A DNA stretch of 64,000 bases from CAYVTV01 sp964526475 (lineage in GTDB: Bacteria; Bacteroidota; Bacteroidia; Bacteroidales; GCA-2748055). The stretch covers positions 76,784 through 140,783 of the forward strand of contig CAZGKF010000001.1 of the NCBI GenBank assembly GCA_964526475.1, read 5' to 3'. Within the stretch, counting starts at the first letter, position 1; every line of letters starts with the position of its first letter. The notes under the pieces were generated by a model. It worked only from the letters and a program-made list of their open reading frames with translations, made no database searches and was not told the DNA's origin. Below, in pieces: positions 1 through 9,026 of the stretch. Position numbers and translations under genes: made by a program.

Positions 1-407
1 TCCTCAGCTGCATTTTCAATAGCTTTATCAAAATATTTTTCCGACTCCCTTATCTTCCCAAGCTGTGTGAGTGCTGTTCCTCTAAGCAAATTAATCTCTG
101 TATTTTTCTCTTCCCATAAAGGAAAATTGTCGATATACTCAATAGCAATTAATGGTTTGCCGTTCTCAATATAAGTCTGAATAATTTTCAAAAGTATTTC
201 CGGAGAATCCGGATGCTGTGATCGGGCAATTTCGGCAGCTCTGAGAGCCTGATTAAAATTTCTCTGATCCAGATAATGTTCTATAATTAGCTCGAACTCT
301 TCAACATCAAAAAAATTTGACTGGCTTTGTTTCAACATATCCTCATACCTTTCAAGTACTTGTTGAAATTCACTACCCTCCTGCATATTTTCTTTTTCCC
401 TATCCAT
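1..407 (-). CDS. TPR-repeat protein, N-terminal part only
   Basis: An open frame runs from an ATG at 407 off the left edge of the window, so about 135 N-terminal residues are visible and the C-terminus is missing. The protein starts MDREKENMQEGSEF and has no signal peptide, so it should be cytoplasmic. Two to three helical pairs spaced like tetratricopeptide repeats are visible (for example NFNQALRAAEIARSQHPDSPE, then LRGTALTQLGKIRESEKYFDKAIE). TPR proteins act as protein-protein scaffolds; no specific partner can be named. It is transcribed in the same direction as the lipoprotein gene to its right, with about 80 bp between that gene's stop and this start. Confidence 0.75.
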   Translation of the reverse strand, partial: MDREKENMQEGSEFQQVLERYEDMLKQSQSNFFDVEEFELIIEHYLDQRNFNQALRAAEIARSQHPDSPEILLKIIQTYIENGKPLIAIEYIDNFPLWEEKNTEINLLRGTALTQLGKIRESEKYFDKAIENAAE

Positions 408-486
408 AAAATAAAAAAGACAAGTTGTAAAATTAGAAATATTTTATTTAGCTCCGGTTTTTCAAAGTGAAATTTAGTTAAAAAAA

Positions 487-3108
487 CTACTCCGCTGAAG
501 TTATCTTATCGGTAACGCGTTTTCTTTTCGATTGATAAAACCTCGTTATTATCTGGTTTTTCTTATCAGCTAATTGATTTATAAATAATGTGTCTTTCTC
601 AATTAATTTCATTAACTCCTCCCAATGTAAATTTACTGATCTTATCACTTCCTCCCCTTCCCTCAATAACCTTTGACTGAGACCATCTGCTTCAGCTGTT
701 ATGGTAATACCCAACAGCTTATAACATGCATCATTAAAATGTAAGAGACTAATAGCCGATTCTCTTCCATACCTGGCCACTAAAACTTTCCATAATGATA
801 ATTCCGGATTATAGCTGTCCGGATTCCATAAAAAGTCAGCTGCTGTTGAAAGTCGAATCAATGAGGCTGGCGAAAAGTCAGAGAGATCAACAATACATTC
901 CCTGTTATGAAAATCATTAATATCTGCATTTAAAATTACATCAAAAGGTGCAAAAAGTGAACCTAGCTTTGCTTTACCCGGGTAGATTGAAGCAACACCC
1001 ATTTCCATCCTGTTCTCCTTGTTTATAGAAAGAGTATTATCAAACCAGATAATTTTTTTTTCTGTTTCCTTATTAAACTTTTTTAATTCAGCACCATCTA
1101 TCGAAAATGAGTATTCAGCAGGTCCCTTCCATAAAAGAATATCCGGTTCACCCTCATTAAAATAAAAATCCTTGAAGTAATATCTGCCCATAGCCCCCGA
1201 TTTATGTAGTAATGAATTATCAGAAAAAACCGGAAGAAAATAAATATAGTTTAAATAATCCGGAGAAGAAAGTAAACTGCCTAAAGTATTGAAGAAAAGG
1301 TTCCTTAGCTCAATAAACTGGTTAAACTTATCAGCATCAAATAGTTTAACAATCGTTGAGGGAGAACCAAGGTTCAGATATTCCCACAAAAAAATGTCTG
1401 AAATAATGAGTCCTTCTTCCTGAACAGGATCATATTGCTTAACTATTCGTGCTAATCTTTCAGCGGCTACTTCAACCTTCCCTGAAAGAGATGTTAAGGG
1501 CTTGTTGCTTTCAGTAAAATCAAATCTTTTATCATCCATCATTATATTAATCCCGGAGAAGCCATATCGGAAATATGGGAATTCCTTCCAGACAGATGAA
1601 AAATACTGTTTATTCCCGGAATAGAAAGAGTAAACAGACTGAAAAGAAAGATCATCGGAGGGTTTCACGAAAATTTTGTTAAACCCCAGGGAAAGAGCAT
1701 GTAACAGATCGTTTCTCAAAGCCGGATTATTCTTCCCATCTGTTTTAAAAACAAAGCTCCTGTTTATAAAAGCAGGATAATCAAAAATATCATAATGATT
1801 ATAAACAGCATTTGAATGGTCTATTAACTGATTTATTGTACGACTTGCATAAAAATATCCTTCAGGGTCTTCAGAATAAATGATTACCAGATTGTTATAA
1901 GATTCCGGCCGACTGATTAAATAAGATTGCGGATGTTCCTTTAACTCCTTGAATGGTAAATGTTCAGCATTTTCAGATAGAATACTGGTCGAACCAATGC
2001 TGAAAATTAAACGTCCACTTTCTAATTCATCAGGATGAAGCCTTGTTACAACATTTACTTTTGCACCTTTGCCTGAGATTTTACCAGCAATTGCTTCTTC
2101 CAGAATACTTTTAATTGTCTTAACAGCTTTTAGCTCTTTTTCGCTCATATTCCGGGGGGCATAGATTAAAGGGTATATTTCTTTGTTTTCGGTTTGTAAA
2201 CTAAGTTCGAATTGTTTATAATTTGTGAAAGAAAAAGGAGTTGGAATAAGCATCTGCGATGGTTCCATACCGGCTTCAAAAAAACGCCCACATTTTTCGA
2301 GCAGAGAAAAATTAGCAGATGAATATCTGTAGTCTGCCAAATCCACCCACATGGTACCAGTTCCCTTGAGTCCGAAGAACACCTTTACGAATCTTGCTTC
2401 TGACGGGATGCCTCCTTCCTCAAAAGGAAAATGATTACTTATACAGTTTATTTTTGTCCAGGGTAACTCACTTATATAATCGAAACCTGAAAATGAATAT
2501 GCTTTAAAGGAATTATCAATAATATTATCACTTGCAGGGTTGAATACTGAACTTTTTATGAGAATTTTATTTTTATCATAATAGAAAAGCCTGATATTAA
2601 CAGCGTCAAGAAGATTACCCGTAAGTCTCTTCAAGTTCGATTCAATATTCTGAAGCTTTATGTAACAAGTAAGTCTGTAATTACCGGGAATGACTTTAAT
2701 GAAATCAGAAACAACACCCTCTCCCTGCACATCAGTTTCATCTGCTTTTTCACGTACTATCTTAATACTTTGAAAACCATGATAAGCTTCATCTTTCTTA
2801 AAAGCACTTTCATTACGTATGTCAGTCCAATACACATTCTCTCCTAATGTGCTCCAACCTGAAATATTATAGGAATACAAAACAGTATCATAAGTTAAGA
2901 TACGTCCCATTTCGAAGGATGGATTTAACAATAGATTTTGTTTTTCATATTCCTTTTCCCTGATTGTCAAAGGGATACTTTGAGGATCACTACTTTTCCA
3001 GTTAATCTGAATATTTACTATGCTTTTCTTTTCACCACATCCTGATGAAAGAATCATTAAAATACCTATGTATAAAATATAATTACAGTAATTTCCGGTA
3101 AACAGCAT
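487..3108 (-). CDS. Large lipoprotein related to GH84/GH20 beta-N-acetylhexosaminidases, catalytic residues uncertain
   Basis: An 873-residue protein with a lipoprotein signal: a short hydrophobic stretch ends in SSGC at about residues 21-24, so it should be anchored in the periplasm or on the surface. Residues about 55-265 look like a CBM4/9-type carbohydrate-binding beta-sandwich (NPSFEMG near the start, YHGFQSIKIVRE, then WVDLADYRY). Residues about 310-440 resemble the small alpha/beta domain preceding the barrel in GH20 and GH84 enzymes (the motif DPEGYFYASRTINQLI). The C-terminal region keeps the GH84-like helical signature LSTAADFLWNPDSYNPELS. I could not find the paired catalytic Asp-Asp of GH84 in the barrel region; the nearest stretch reads ISDIFLWEYL. 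It may be a diverged enzyme or a binding protein. The start is the first Met giving a plausible signal peptide. Confidence 0.55.
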   Translation of the reverse strand: MLFTGNYCNYILYIGILMILSSGCGEKKSIVNIQINWKSSDPQSIPLTIREKEYEKQNLLLNPSFEMGRILTYDTVLYSYNISGWSTLGENVYWTDIRNESAFKKDEAYHGFQSIKIVREKADETDVQGEGVVSDFIKVIPGNYRLTCYIKLQNIESNLKRLTGNLLDAVNIRLFYYDKNKILIKSSVFNPASDNIIDNSFKAYSFSGFDYISELPWTKINCISNHFPFEEGGIPSEARFVKVFFGLKGTGTMWVDLADYRYSSANFSLLEKCGRFFEAGMEPSQMLIPTPFSFTNYKQFELSLQTENKEIYPLIYAPRNMSEKELKAVKTIKSILEEAIAGKISGKGAKVNVVTRLHPDELESGRLIFSIGSTSILSENAEHLPFKELKEHPQSYLISRPESYNNLVIIYSEDPEGYFYASRTINQLIDHSNAVYNHYDIFDYPAFINRSFVFKTDGKNNPALRNDLLHALSLGFNKIFVKPSDDLSFQSVYSFYSGNKQYFSSVWKEFPYFRYGFSGINIMMDDKRFDFTESNKPLTSLSGKVEVAAERLARIVKQYDPVQEEGLIISDIFLWEYLNLGSPSTIVKLFDADKFNQFIELRNLFFNTLGSLLSSPDYLNYIYFLPVFSDNSLLHKSGAMGRYYFKDFYFNEGEPDILLWKGPAEYSFSIDGAELKKFNKETEKKIIWFDNTLSINKENRMEMGVASIYPGKAKLGSLFAPFDVILNADINDFHNRECIVDLSDFSPASLIRLSTAADFLWNPDSYNPELSLWKVLVARYGRESAISLLHFNDACYKLLGITITAEADGLSQRLLREGEEVIRSVNLHWEELMKLIEKDTLFINQLADKKNQIITRFYQSKRKRVTDKITSAE

Positions 3109-3294
3109 AGAAAAAAATTATTGCTATAAAGTTAGAAAATTATTATCAGAGTGTAAGCAGCGAAATTTAAAACTGTATTTTAATAAAAACCGGAATAATA
3201 CAAAATTATTATATACTTCTTATAATGTACTGATTATGAAATCCCTTCAATTTTAATTCATTATACTCCTTCCGGTTTATGAATATTATAAACC

Positions 3295-3325
3295 TTGTAT
3301 GTTCTTTCTTTTTATGCTATTTTTG
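3295..3325 (+). promoter_or_regulatory. Bacteroidota-type promoter for ffh
   Basis: TTG at 3295-3297 and TATTTTTG at 3318-3325, separated by 20 bp, match the Bacteroidota primary-sigma consensus (TTG, about 19-21 bp, TAnnTTTG). The expected transcription start is near 3332, leaving a leader of about 17 nt before the ffh ATG. Confidence 0.75.
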
Positions 3326-3348
3326 CGCATATCTAAAATTAATAAAAA

Positions 3349-4677
3349 ATGTTTGAGAATCTGACTGACAGGCTTGAACGGTCTTTTAAGTTACTTAAAG
3401 GGGAAGGGAGAATAAGTGAAATAAATATTGCCGAGACACTAAAAGATGTCAGGCGTGCACTTCTTGATGCTGATGTCAATTATAAAATCTCGAAAAACTT
3501 TACCGATAACGTAAGGGAAAAAGCCCTTGGTATGGATGTGCTGAAATCGGTTAAGCCCGGCCAAATGATAGTTAAGATCGTACATGACGAGCTTGCCTTT
3601 CTAATGGGTGGTAAAAGTGAAGAAATTAATCTCAAAGGAAATCCGGCTATTATTTTAATTGCCGGACTGCAAGGTTCCGGGAAGACTACATTTGCAGGGA
3701 AACTGGCTAACTATCTCAAAAATAAAAAAGGAAGGAATCCCTTGCTCATCGCAGGAGATGTTTACAGGCCGGCAGCAATTGAACAGCTGAAAATAATTGG
3801 AGAACAGGTTAAAGTAGATGTTTATACCGAGGATAATAATAAAAATCCTGTAAAAATTGTTAAAGCAGCAATAAAGCATGCAAAAAACACAGGTTTCGAT
3901 ACTGTGATAATTGATACCGCAGGCCGTCTTGCTGTTGACGACGAAATGATGAAAGAGATCGCTTCCATAAAAGAAGCCGCTAATCCTCATGAAATACTGT
4001 TTGTTGTTGATTCCATGACTGGACAGGATGCTGTTAATACAGCAAAAGCTTTCAATGACAAGCTGGATTTCGACGGAGTAGTGCTTACAAAACTTGATGG
4101 AGATACAAGAGGTGGAGCAGCTATCTCTATTAAAGCAGAGGTTAATAAGCCCATCAAATTTATTGGCACAGGTGAAAAACCTGATGCGATAGACATGTTT
4201 CATCCCGAGAGAATGGCTGACAGGATACTTGGAATGGGTGATATAGTTTCCCTTGTTGAAAAGGCTCAGGAACAATTTGATGATGAAGAAGCAAGAAAAC
4301 TTCAGAAAAAAATAGCTAAAAATCAATTCTCATTTAATGATTTCCTGTCGCAGATACAGCAAATCAAGAAAATGGGTAATATAAAAGAACTTGCCGCGAT
4401 GATCCCCGGCGTTGGTAAGGCTATTCGAAATCTGGATATTGATGATGATGCATTTAAGGGCATTGAAGCAATAATTCTCTCCATGACTCCTCACGAAAGA
4501 GAAAACCCTTCTATTATGAATGGATCAAGGAGGAAAAGGATTGCCGAAGGAAGCGGAACAACAGTTCAGGATGTTAACAAATTACTCAAACAATTTGAAG
4601 AAACCCGTAAAGTTATGAAAATGTTCAGTGGAGGTAAAGTTCCCAGAATGGCAGAAAATCTTATGATGAAACGATGA
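3349..4677 (+). CDS. ffh: Signal recognition particle GTPase Ffh
   Basis: A 442-residue SRP54-type GTPase that binds 4.5S RNA and signal sequences of nascent membrane proteins and delivers ribosomes to FtsY. The order is an N-terminal four-helix domain, the G domain and a Met-rich M domain. Visible motifs are the P-loop GLQGSGKTT (about 106-114), the RPAAIEQL insertion-box stretch, DTAGR and TKLDGDTRGG. The M domain holds the RNA-binding stretch SRRKRIAEGSG and ends in methionine-rich sequence (NLMMKR). Length is normal for the family. It has its own good promoter and is followed after 27 bp by folD on the same strand. Confidence 0.97.
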   Translation: MFENLTDRLERSFKLLKGEGRISEINIAETLKDVRRALLDADVNYKISKNFTDNVREKALGMDVLKSVKPGQMIVKIVHDELAFLMGGKSEEINLKGNPAIILIAGLQGSGKTTFAGKLANYLKNKKGRNPLLIAGDVYRPAAIEQLKIIGEQVKVDVYTEDNNKNPVKIVKAAIKHAKNTGFDTVIIDTAGRLAVDDEMMKEIASIKEAANPHEILFVVDSMTGQDAVNTAKAFNDKLDFDGVVLTKLDGDTRGGAAISIKAEVNKPIKFIGTGEKPDAIDMFHPERMADRILGMGDIVSLVEKAQEQFDDEEARKLQKKIAKNQFSFNDFLSQIQQIKKMGNIKELAAMIPGVGKAIRNLDIDDDAFKGIEAIILSMTPHERENPSIMNGSRRKRIAEGSGTTVQDVNKLLKQFEETRKVMKMFSGGKVPRMAENLMMKR

Positions 4678-4704
4678 TTACCATAACCTTTTAGAAAAAT
4701 TACC

Positions 4705-5586
4705 ATGCAGTTAATTGATGGCAAATCAGTTGCCAATATCATTAAAGGTGAGATCGCAGAAGAAGTGACTCATTTAGTAAGTAAGGGAATGAAACAACCC
4801 CATCTGGCTGCAATTCTGGTAGGACATGACGGAGCAAGTGAAACATACGTTAACCATAAGGTAAAATCATGTGCTGAAGTAGGTTTTAAATCAACACTGG
4901 CTCAATTTGAGGATAACATACCAGAAACTGATCTGTTGAAGAAGGTGAATGAATTTAATAATGACCCCGACATTGATGGTTTCATAGTACAATTGCCTTT
5001 GCCGCAGCATATTTCAGAACAAAAAGTTATTGAAGCTATAAGTCCTTTAAAGGATGTTGACGGATTCCATCCGGTAAATCTTGGAAGACTGGTAATAGGT
5101 CTGCCCTGTTATGTTTCAGCTACACCGGCAGGAATAATGGAATTGTTAAAAAGATACAATATCGAAACAAAAGGGAAACATTGTGTTGTAATTGGCCGCA
5201 GTAATATAGTTGGCAGACCTGTAAGCATACTCCTTGGCCAGAAAACTTATCCCGGGAACTGTACTGTAAGCCTTTGTCATAGTCAAACATCAAATCTCAG
5301 GGAAATGTCGTCCCAGGCAGATATCCTGATAGCTGCACTCGGAAACCCGGAATTTATTAAAGAAGATATGGTTAAACAGGGGGCAGTTGTAATAGACGTT
5401 GGGACAACACGTATTTCTTCAAATGAAACCAAATCAGGATGGAAGTTGAAAGGAGATGTGGCTTTTAATGAGGTGGCACCAAAATGCAGTTATATTACCC
5501 CTGTGCCCGGAGGAGTAGGACCTATGACTATAGTCTCCTTATTACGCAATACACTTAAGGCTGCAAAAAAGGAAATCTATAACTAA
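4705..5586 (+). CDS. folD: Bifunctional methylenetetrahydrofolate dehydrogenase / methenyltetrahydrofolate cyclohydrolase FolD
   Basis: A 293-residue cytosolic enzyme that interconverts 5,10-methylene-, 5,10-methenyl- and 10-formyl-tetrahydrofolate with NADP, supplying one-carbon units for purines and formyl-Met-tRNA. The active-site signature SETYVNHKVKSC (about 45-56) carries the conserved Tyr and Lys. DGFIVQLPLP, the dinucleotide-binding loop VIGRSNIVGRP and the C-terminal PVPGGVGPMT signature are all intact. It lies 27 bp after ffh and is probably cotranscribed; it converges on argS with only 17 bp between the two stops and no obvious terminator hairpin. Confidence 0.97.
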   Translation: MQLIDGKSVANIIKGEIAEEVTHLVSKGMKQPHLAAILVGHDGASETYVNHKVKSCAEVGFKSTLAQFEDNIPETDLLKKVNEFNNDPDIDGFIVQLPLPQHISEQKVIEAISPLKDVDGFHPVNLGRLVIGLPCYVSATPAGIMELLKRYNIETKGKHCVVIGRSNIVGRPVSILLGQKTYPGNCTVSLCHSQTSNLREMSSQADILIAALGNPEFIKEDMVKQGAVVIDVGTTRISSNETKSGWKLKGDVAFNEVAPKCSYITPVPGGVGPMTIVSLLRNTLKAAKKEIYN

Positions 5587-5603
5587 AGGTAGTATCAGTA
5601 TCT

Positions 5604-7382
5604 CTACATTCTTTCCGGAACATCGATTCCCAATAGAAACATTCCTTTCTCAATAACTTTGCCACAAACTTCAGATAAGCATAGCCTGAAGTTCCTTAAT
5701 CTTTCATCGTCAACACCTAATATAGGAAAATCATGATAAAACTGATTGTACTCTCTGGCTAAATCATATAAATGATTTGCGATTAAAGAAGGATTATATA
5801 CATCTGCTGAATTAGCAACGACAGAAGGATATTCATAAATAAACCTCAGTAATTCAACTTCTTTATCATTAATAATAAAATCAGATGCCTGTCTATGATA
5901 ATTAATTCCCCGGGCCTTTCTAAGTACCGACTGAATACGGGCATAGGTATACTGAATAAACGGACCAGTGTTACCATTAAAATCAATTGACTCTGTCGGG
6001 TCAAAAACCATATTCTTCTTTGGATCAACCTTCAGAATGAAATATTTTAATGCTCCCAGACCAATTTTCTGATGTATCAGTTTCTTTTCTTCTTCCTTAT
6101 ATTCATTGAGCTTCCCTAGCTCATCTGCCATTTTTTTTGCTGTTAATACCATCTCTTCTATCAGGTCATCAGCATCTACAACCTTCCCTTCCCTCGATTT
6201 CATTTTACCTTCAGGTAATTCTACCATCCCGTATGACAAATGAAAAAGTTTTTCTGCCCATATATATCCAAGTTTCTTTAAAACAAGACTTAAAACCTGA
6301 AAATGATAATTCTGTTCATTACCAACTACATACACGTGATTATCAATGTCGTACTCATTAAAACGCTGGTGTGCAGTGCCAAGGTCCTGAGTCATATATA
6401 CCGATGTTCCATCTGATCTTAGGAGTAGTTTTTGGTCAAGCCCTTCAGAAGTGAGATCAATCCATACAGAACCATCTTCTTTCTTGTACAATATACCATC
6501 ATTAAGGCCATCAATAACAATCTCCCTGCCCAGAGAATAGGTATCTGATTCATAATAAATCCTGTCAAATACAACTCCCAGTTTCTCATACGTTACATTA
6601 AATCCATCATAGACCCATGCATTCATTTTTTTCCAAAGATCAATTATTTCCGGATCACCATTTTCCCATCCCAGGAGCATTTTCCTGGCTTCATCCATCA
6701 GGATTGAATTATTTTCAGCCTCTTCCTTTGAATGGCCCTTGGAAAGTAACTGATTTATTTCATTTTTATATTCCTTTTCAAACTTAATGTAATAATCTCC
6801 TACAAGATGGTCGCCTTTTTTTCCTGTTGACGCAGGTGTCTCTTCATTACCCCATTTCTTCCAGGCAAGCATGGATTTACAGATATGAATGCCCCTGTCA
6901 TTTACCAGGTTTACACGGGTAACCTTTCTGCCAGCTGCTTCAAGGATGCGGGAAATTGAAAATCCAATAAGATTGTTTCTGATATGACCAAGATGAAGCG
7001 GTTTGTTTGTGTTAGGTGAAGAATATTCAACCATAACATGAGAATGTTTCTCCCTTACTGTAAAGAAATCATAATCAGGAACCGTGTATAAAAAAGCTAT
7101 CCAGTATGAACGGCTAAGAATAATGTTTAAAAATCCGTTTACTACATTATAGTCTGCAATTTCAGCAAAATTTCCTGAGAGAAATTCCCCAATTGCAAGA
7201 GCTGTAGCATCCGGTGCTGATCGGGAAAGTTTTGCCAACGGGAAAACTACTATAGTAAAATCGCCGGTGAAATCTTTGTGAGTCTTCTGAACCTGAATGC
7301 GATCAGGTAAAATCTCAACTTGATAAAGTACTTTCATTGCTGAAACTACTTCTTCACTTATTCTGTTTTCAATCTTAAACAT
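5604..7382 (-). CDS. argS: Arginyl-tRNA synthetase
   Basis: A 592-residue class I aminoacyl-tRNA synthetase that charges tRNA-Arg. An N-terminal Add1-like tRNA-binding domain (about 1-100) is followed by the Rossmann catalytic core with the HIGH-type motif in SSPNTNKPLHLGHIRNN (around 115-130). The KMSKS-equivalent loop reads KMKSREGKVV, the diverged form usual for ArgRS. The C-terminal helical anticodon-binding DALR domain ends in IDVPERM. Length is normal. The start is an ATG in a stretch rich in conserved residues. A TATATTTG -7-like box lies at 7411-7418 on this strand, overlapping the U-tract of the hairpin upstream. Confidence 0.96.
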   Translation of the reverse strand: MFKIENRISEEVVSAMKVLYQVEILPDRIQVQKTHKDFTGDFTIVVFPLAKLSRSAPDATALAIGEFLSGNFAEIADYNVVNGFLNIILSRSYWIAFLYTVPDYDFFTVREKHSHVMVEYSSPNTNKPLHLGHIRNNLIGFSISRILEAAGRKVTRVNLVNDRGIHICKSMLAWKKWGNEETPASTGKKGDHLVGDYYIKFEKEYKNEINQLLSKGHSKEEAENNSILMDEARKMLLGWENGDPEIIDLWKKMNAWVYDGFNVTYEKLGVVFDRIYYESDTYSLGREIVIDGLNDGILYKKEDGSVWIDLTSEGLDQKLLLRSDGTSVYMTQDLGTAHQRFNEYDIDNHVYVVGNEQNYHFQVLSLVLKKLGYIWAEKLFHLSYGMVELPEGKMKSREGKVVDADDLIEEMVLTAKKMADELGKLNEYKEEEKKLIHQKIGLGALKYFILKVDPKKNMVFDPTESIDFNGNTGPFIQYTYARIQSVLRKARGINYHRQASDFIINDKEVELLRFIYEYPSVVANSADVYNPSLIANHLYDLAREYNQFYHDFPILGVDDERLRNFRLCLSEVCGKVIEKGMFLLGIDVPERM

Positions 7383-7415
7383 ATTTCCGGATTAGTCAGG
7401 AACAAAAATGCAAAT

Positions 7416-7449
7416 ATAAAAAAAGTGTCATCATTTCTGATGACACTTT
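7416..7449 (-). terminator. Strong intrinsic terminator hairpin upstream of argS, minus-strand orientation
   Basis: A perfect 12-bp stem (7422-7433 pairing with 7438-7449) with a 4-nt loop. Read on the minus strand it is followed by seven U residues; on the plus strand no U-tract follows. No annotated minus-strand gene ends here (the next gene to the right is on the plus strand), so it most likely ends a short minus-strand RNA; see the candidate RNA entry. Confidence 0.7.
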
Positions 7450-7510
7450 AAAACTAACCCTAAAACTAACTATGAAAAAACTAACTAACTAAAACTACCT
7501 AATGTTTTTA
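7416..7510 (-). ncRNA. Candidate small RNA: GTTAGT-repeat tract plus terminator hairpin (copy 1)
   Basis: Upstream of the hairpin on the minus strand lies a degenerate run of GTTAGT/TTTTAG units (about 7450-7500). The same arrangement, repeat tract then GC-rich hairpin then U7, recurs at 50430-50515. In the opposite reading, the plus strand carries ACTAAC repeats and a six-codon mini-ORF, MKKLTN, at 7472-7492, which resembles the AACTAAC-rich leaders seen before many Bacteroidota genes. I could not find a clear minus-strand TAnnTTTG box within 180 bp upstream. The feature is inferred from structure and recurrence only. Confidence 0.4.
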
Positions 7511-7602
7511 TATCAAATAATATGCCAGATATTTTATATTTTCGAATTAATCTTTTATATATATGTAAACGATTAAGATTCAAAAATGTTTCATTCTTTA
7601 GT

Positions 7603-7610
7603 TAAATTTG
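7603..7610 (+). promoter_or_regulatory. Possible -7 box for the glycosyltransferase gene
   Basis: TAAATTTG fits TAnnTTTG and lies about 75 bp before the start at 7686. No TTG sits at the proper distance upstream, so the call is weak. The rest of 7500-7685 is very AT-rich and shows no gene. Confidence 0.35.
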
Positions 7611-7685
7611 TTAAAAAATATTTTTTTTACATATTTCTTAAATTCCAATGCAAAACATTAATTTATTGAAGTTTTAGAAATCAAT

Positions 7686-8810
7686 ATGAAATCGGCCATT
7701 CAGAAGCACCTGCATATTATCTCATTTAATGTTCCATATCCCCCTGACTATGGAGGAATAATAGATGTTCTTTATAAGATTAAATGGTTGAAAAAGGTGG
7801 GTATTAATATACATTTACACGCATTTGTATATGAAAGAGAGCCTCAGATTGAACTGGAACCCCTTTGTGAAAAAGTATATTATTATAAACGCAGAAGGAG
7901 TATTTCTACGCACATATCATCACTTCCATATATTGTGCGCACAAGAGATTCCGGAGAACTTCTGAAAAGGCTGCAAAAAGATAATTATCCAATACTTTTT
8001 GAAGGACTTCACTCCTGCTTTTTCCTTAACCATCCCTCAGTATCAAACAGGCTTAAACTGGTAAGAATGCATAATATTGAGCACGAATATTATCTGCATC
8101 TTGCTTGTTCGACAAGAAATATCATTAAAAAAATATTTCATGCCTTCGAAAGTTTAAAACTTTATTTTTTTGAGCACAGACTTAAATATGCAAACCATAT
8201 CTTATCCATCTCTGCAAGAGAACATGAATATATAAGCAGAAAATACGGGAATTCCTTTCTGATTCCTGCTTTTCATAAGTTTGAAGAACCCGGGGGAATA
8301 ACAGGAAAAGGGAAATACATCCTTCTCCACGGAGATTTGTCTGTTCCCGAAAATATCCGTGCTGTTAAATATATTGTCAGTCATCTCAGAAAAAAAATTG
8401 ATTTCCCATTAATTATCGCAGGCAGAAATCCTGCAGATGAAATAATACAGCTCGGTAATAAATACAGGCAGGTGAAAATAATTATTACTCCGGAAATTAA
8501 AGAGATGCATGAATTAATAAGAAACTCACACATAATTATACTTCACTCTTTTCAAAAAACAGGAGTTAAAATAAAACTAATTGATTCATTATATCTTGGA
8601 AGGTTTGTTATTGCGAATAATATAGTACTCCATGGTACGGGAATGGAAAGCATTTGCGAAAGGGCAGATGAGCCAAACGATCTTATAAAAAAAACACAAG
8701 AACTGCTGGAGAAAACATTTGACAGAAATATGATTTCCATCAGGAAGAACGTTCTTTCAAAATTTTCAAACAGGCAAAATGCGGAAATGATAAATATGCT
8801 TTTAACCTAA
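7686..8810 (+). CDS. GT4-like glycosyltransferase
   Basis: A 374-residue cytosolic glycosyltransferase of the GT-B fold. The N-terminus has the form typical of Bacteroidota sugar transferases, with FNVPYPPDYGGIIDVLYKIKWLKK (about 15-38, interrupted here for brevity) and a conserved HNIEHEYY around residue 126. The C-terminal Rossmann domain includes LLHGDLSVPENIRAV, a stretch often seen in mannosyltransferase-like members. The donor and acceptor cannot be read from the sequence; a role in lipopolysaccharide, capsule or protein glycosylation is inference. The gene stands alone and its end overlaps the convergent small membrane gene by 4 bp. Confidence 0.7.
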   Translation: MKSAIQKHLHIISFNVPYPPDYGGIIDVLYKIKWLKKVGINIHLHAFVYEREPQIELEPLCEKVYYYKRRRSISTHISSLPYIVRTRDSGELLKRLQKDNYPILFEGLHSCFFLNHPSVSNRLKLVRMHNIEHEYYLHLACSTRNIIKKIFHAFESLKLYFFEHRLKYANHILSISAREHEYISRKYGNSFLIPAFHKFEEPGGITGKGKYILLHGDLSVPENIRAVKYIVSHLRKKIDFPLIIAGRNPADEIIQLGNKYRQVKIIITPEIKEMHELIRNSHIIILHSFQKTGVKIKLIDSLYLGRFVIANNIVLHGTGMESICERADEPNDLIKKTQELLEKTFDRNMISIRKNVLSKFSNRQNAEMINMLLT

Positions 8811-9025
8811 TCTTCCTGTTGTGACTCCCTTATCAGAAGAGAAAAAATAAAAACTATTACTGCAGAAGCAACAAAAATCACCATTATTGATTTGAACATC
8901 TTACTTAAAAGATAATCAAGATCGATAACTTCCCAGATTCCAAGAATTGCAATAGCCGAAAAAATCAACACAAGCCCGGATAAAAAATAAGCAATTATTC
9001 TTTTCATAGGTTTCATAAAAGTCAA
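8807..9025 (-). CDS. Small two-helix membrane protein at the end of the B12 operon
   Basis: Seventy-two residues with two predicted membrane helices (about 9-30 and 44-66) separated by a short loop. There are several candidate starts; MKRIIAYFLSG, beginning at residue 7, may be the true one. It begins one base after the stop of the ABC ATPase gene, so it should be cotranscribed with the importer. I do not recognise the family. Function is unknown; position suggests an accessory to the transporter, but this is inference only. Confidence 0.5.
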   Translation of the reverse strand: MTFMKPMKRIIAYFLSGLVLIFSAIAILGIWEVIDLDYLLSKMFKSIMVIFVASAVIVFIFSLLIRESQQED

Positions 9026-9026
9026 T

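Noticed and set aside
7411..7418. TATATTTG as a complete argS promoter.
   Set aside because: The box is present but no -33 TTG lies at the proper distance, where the hairpin stem sits; kept only as a note.
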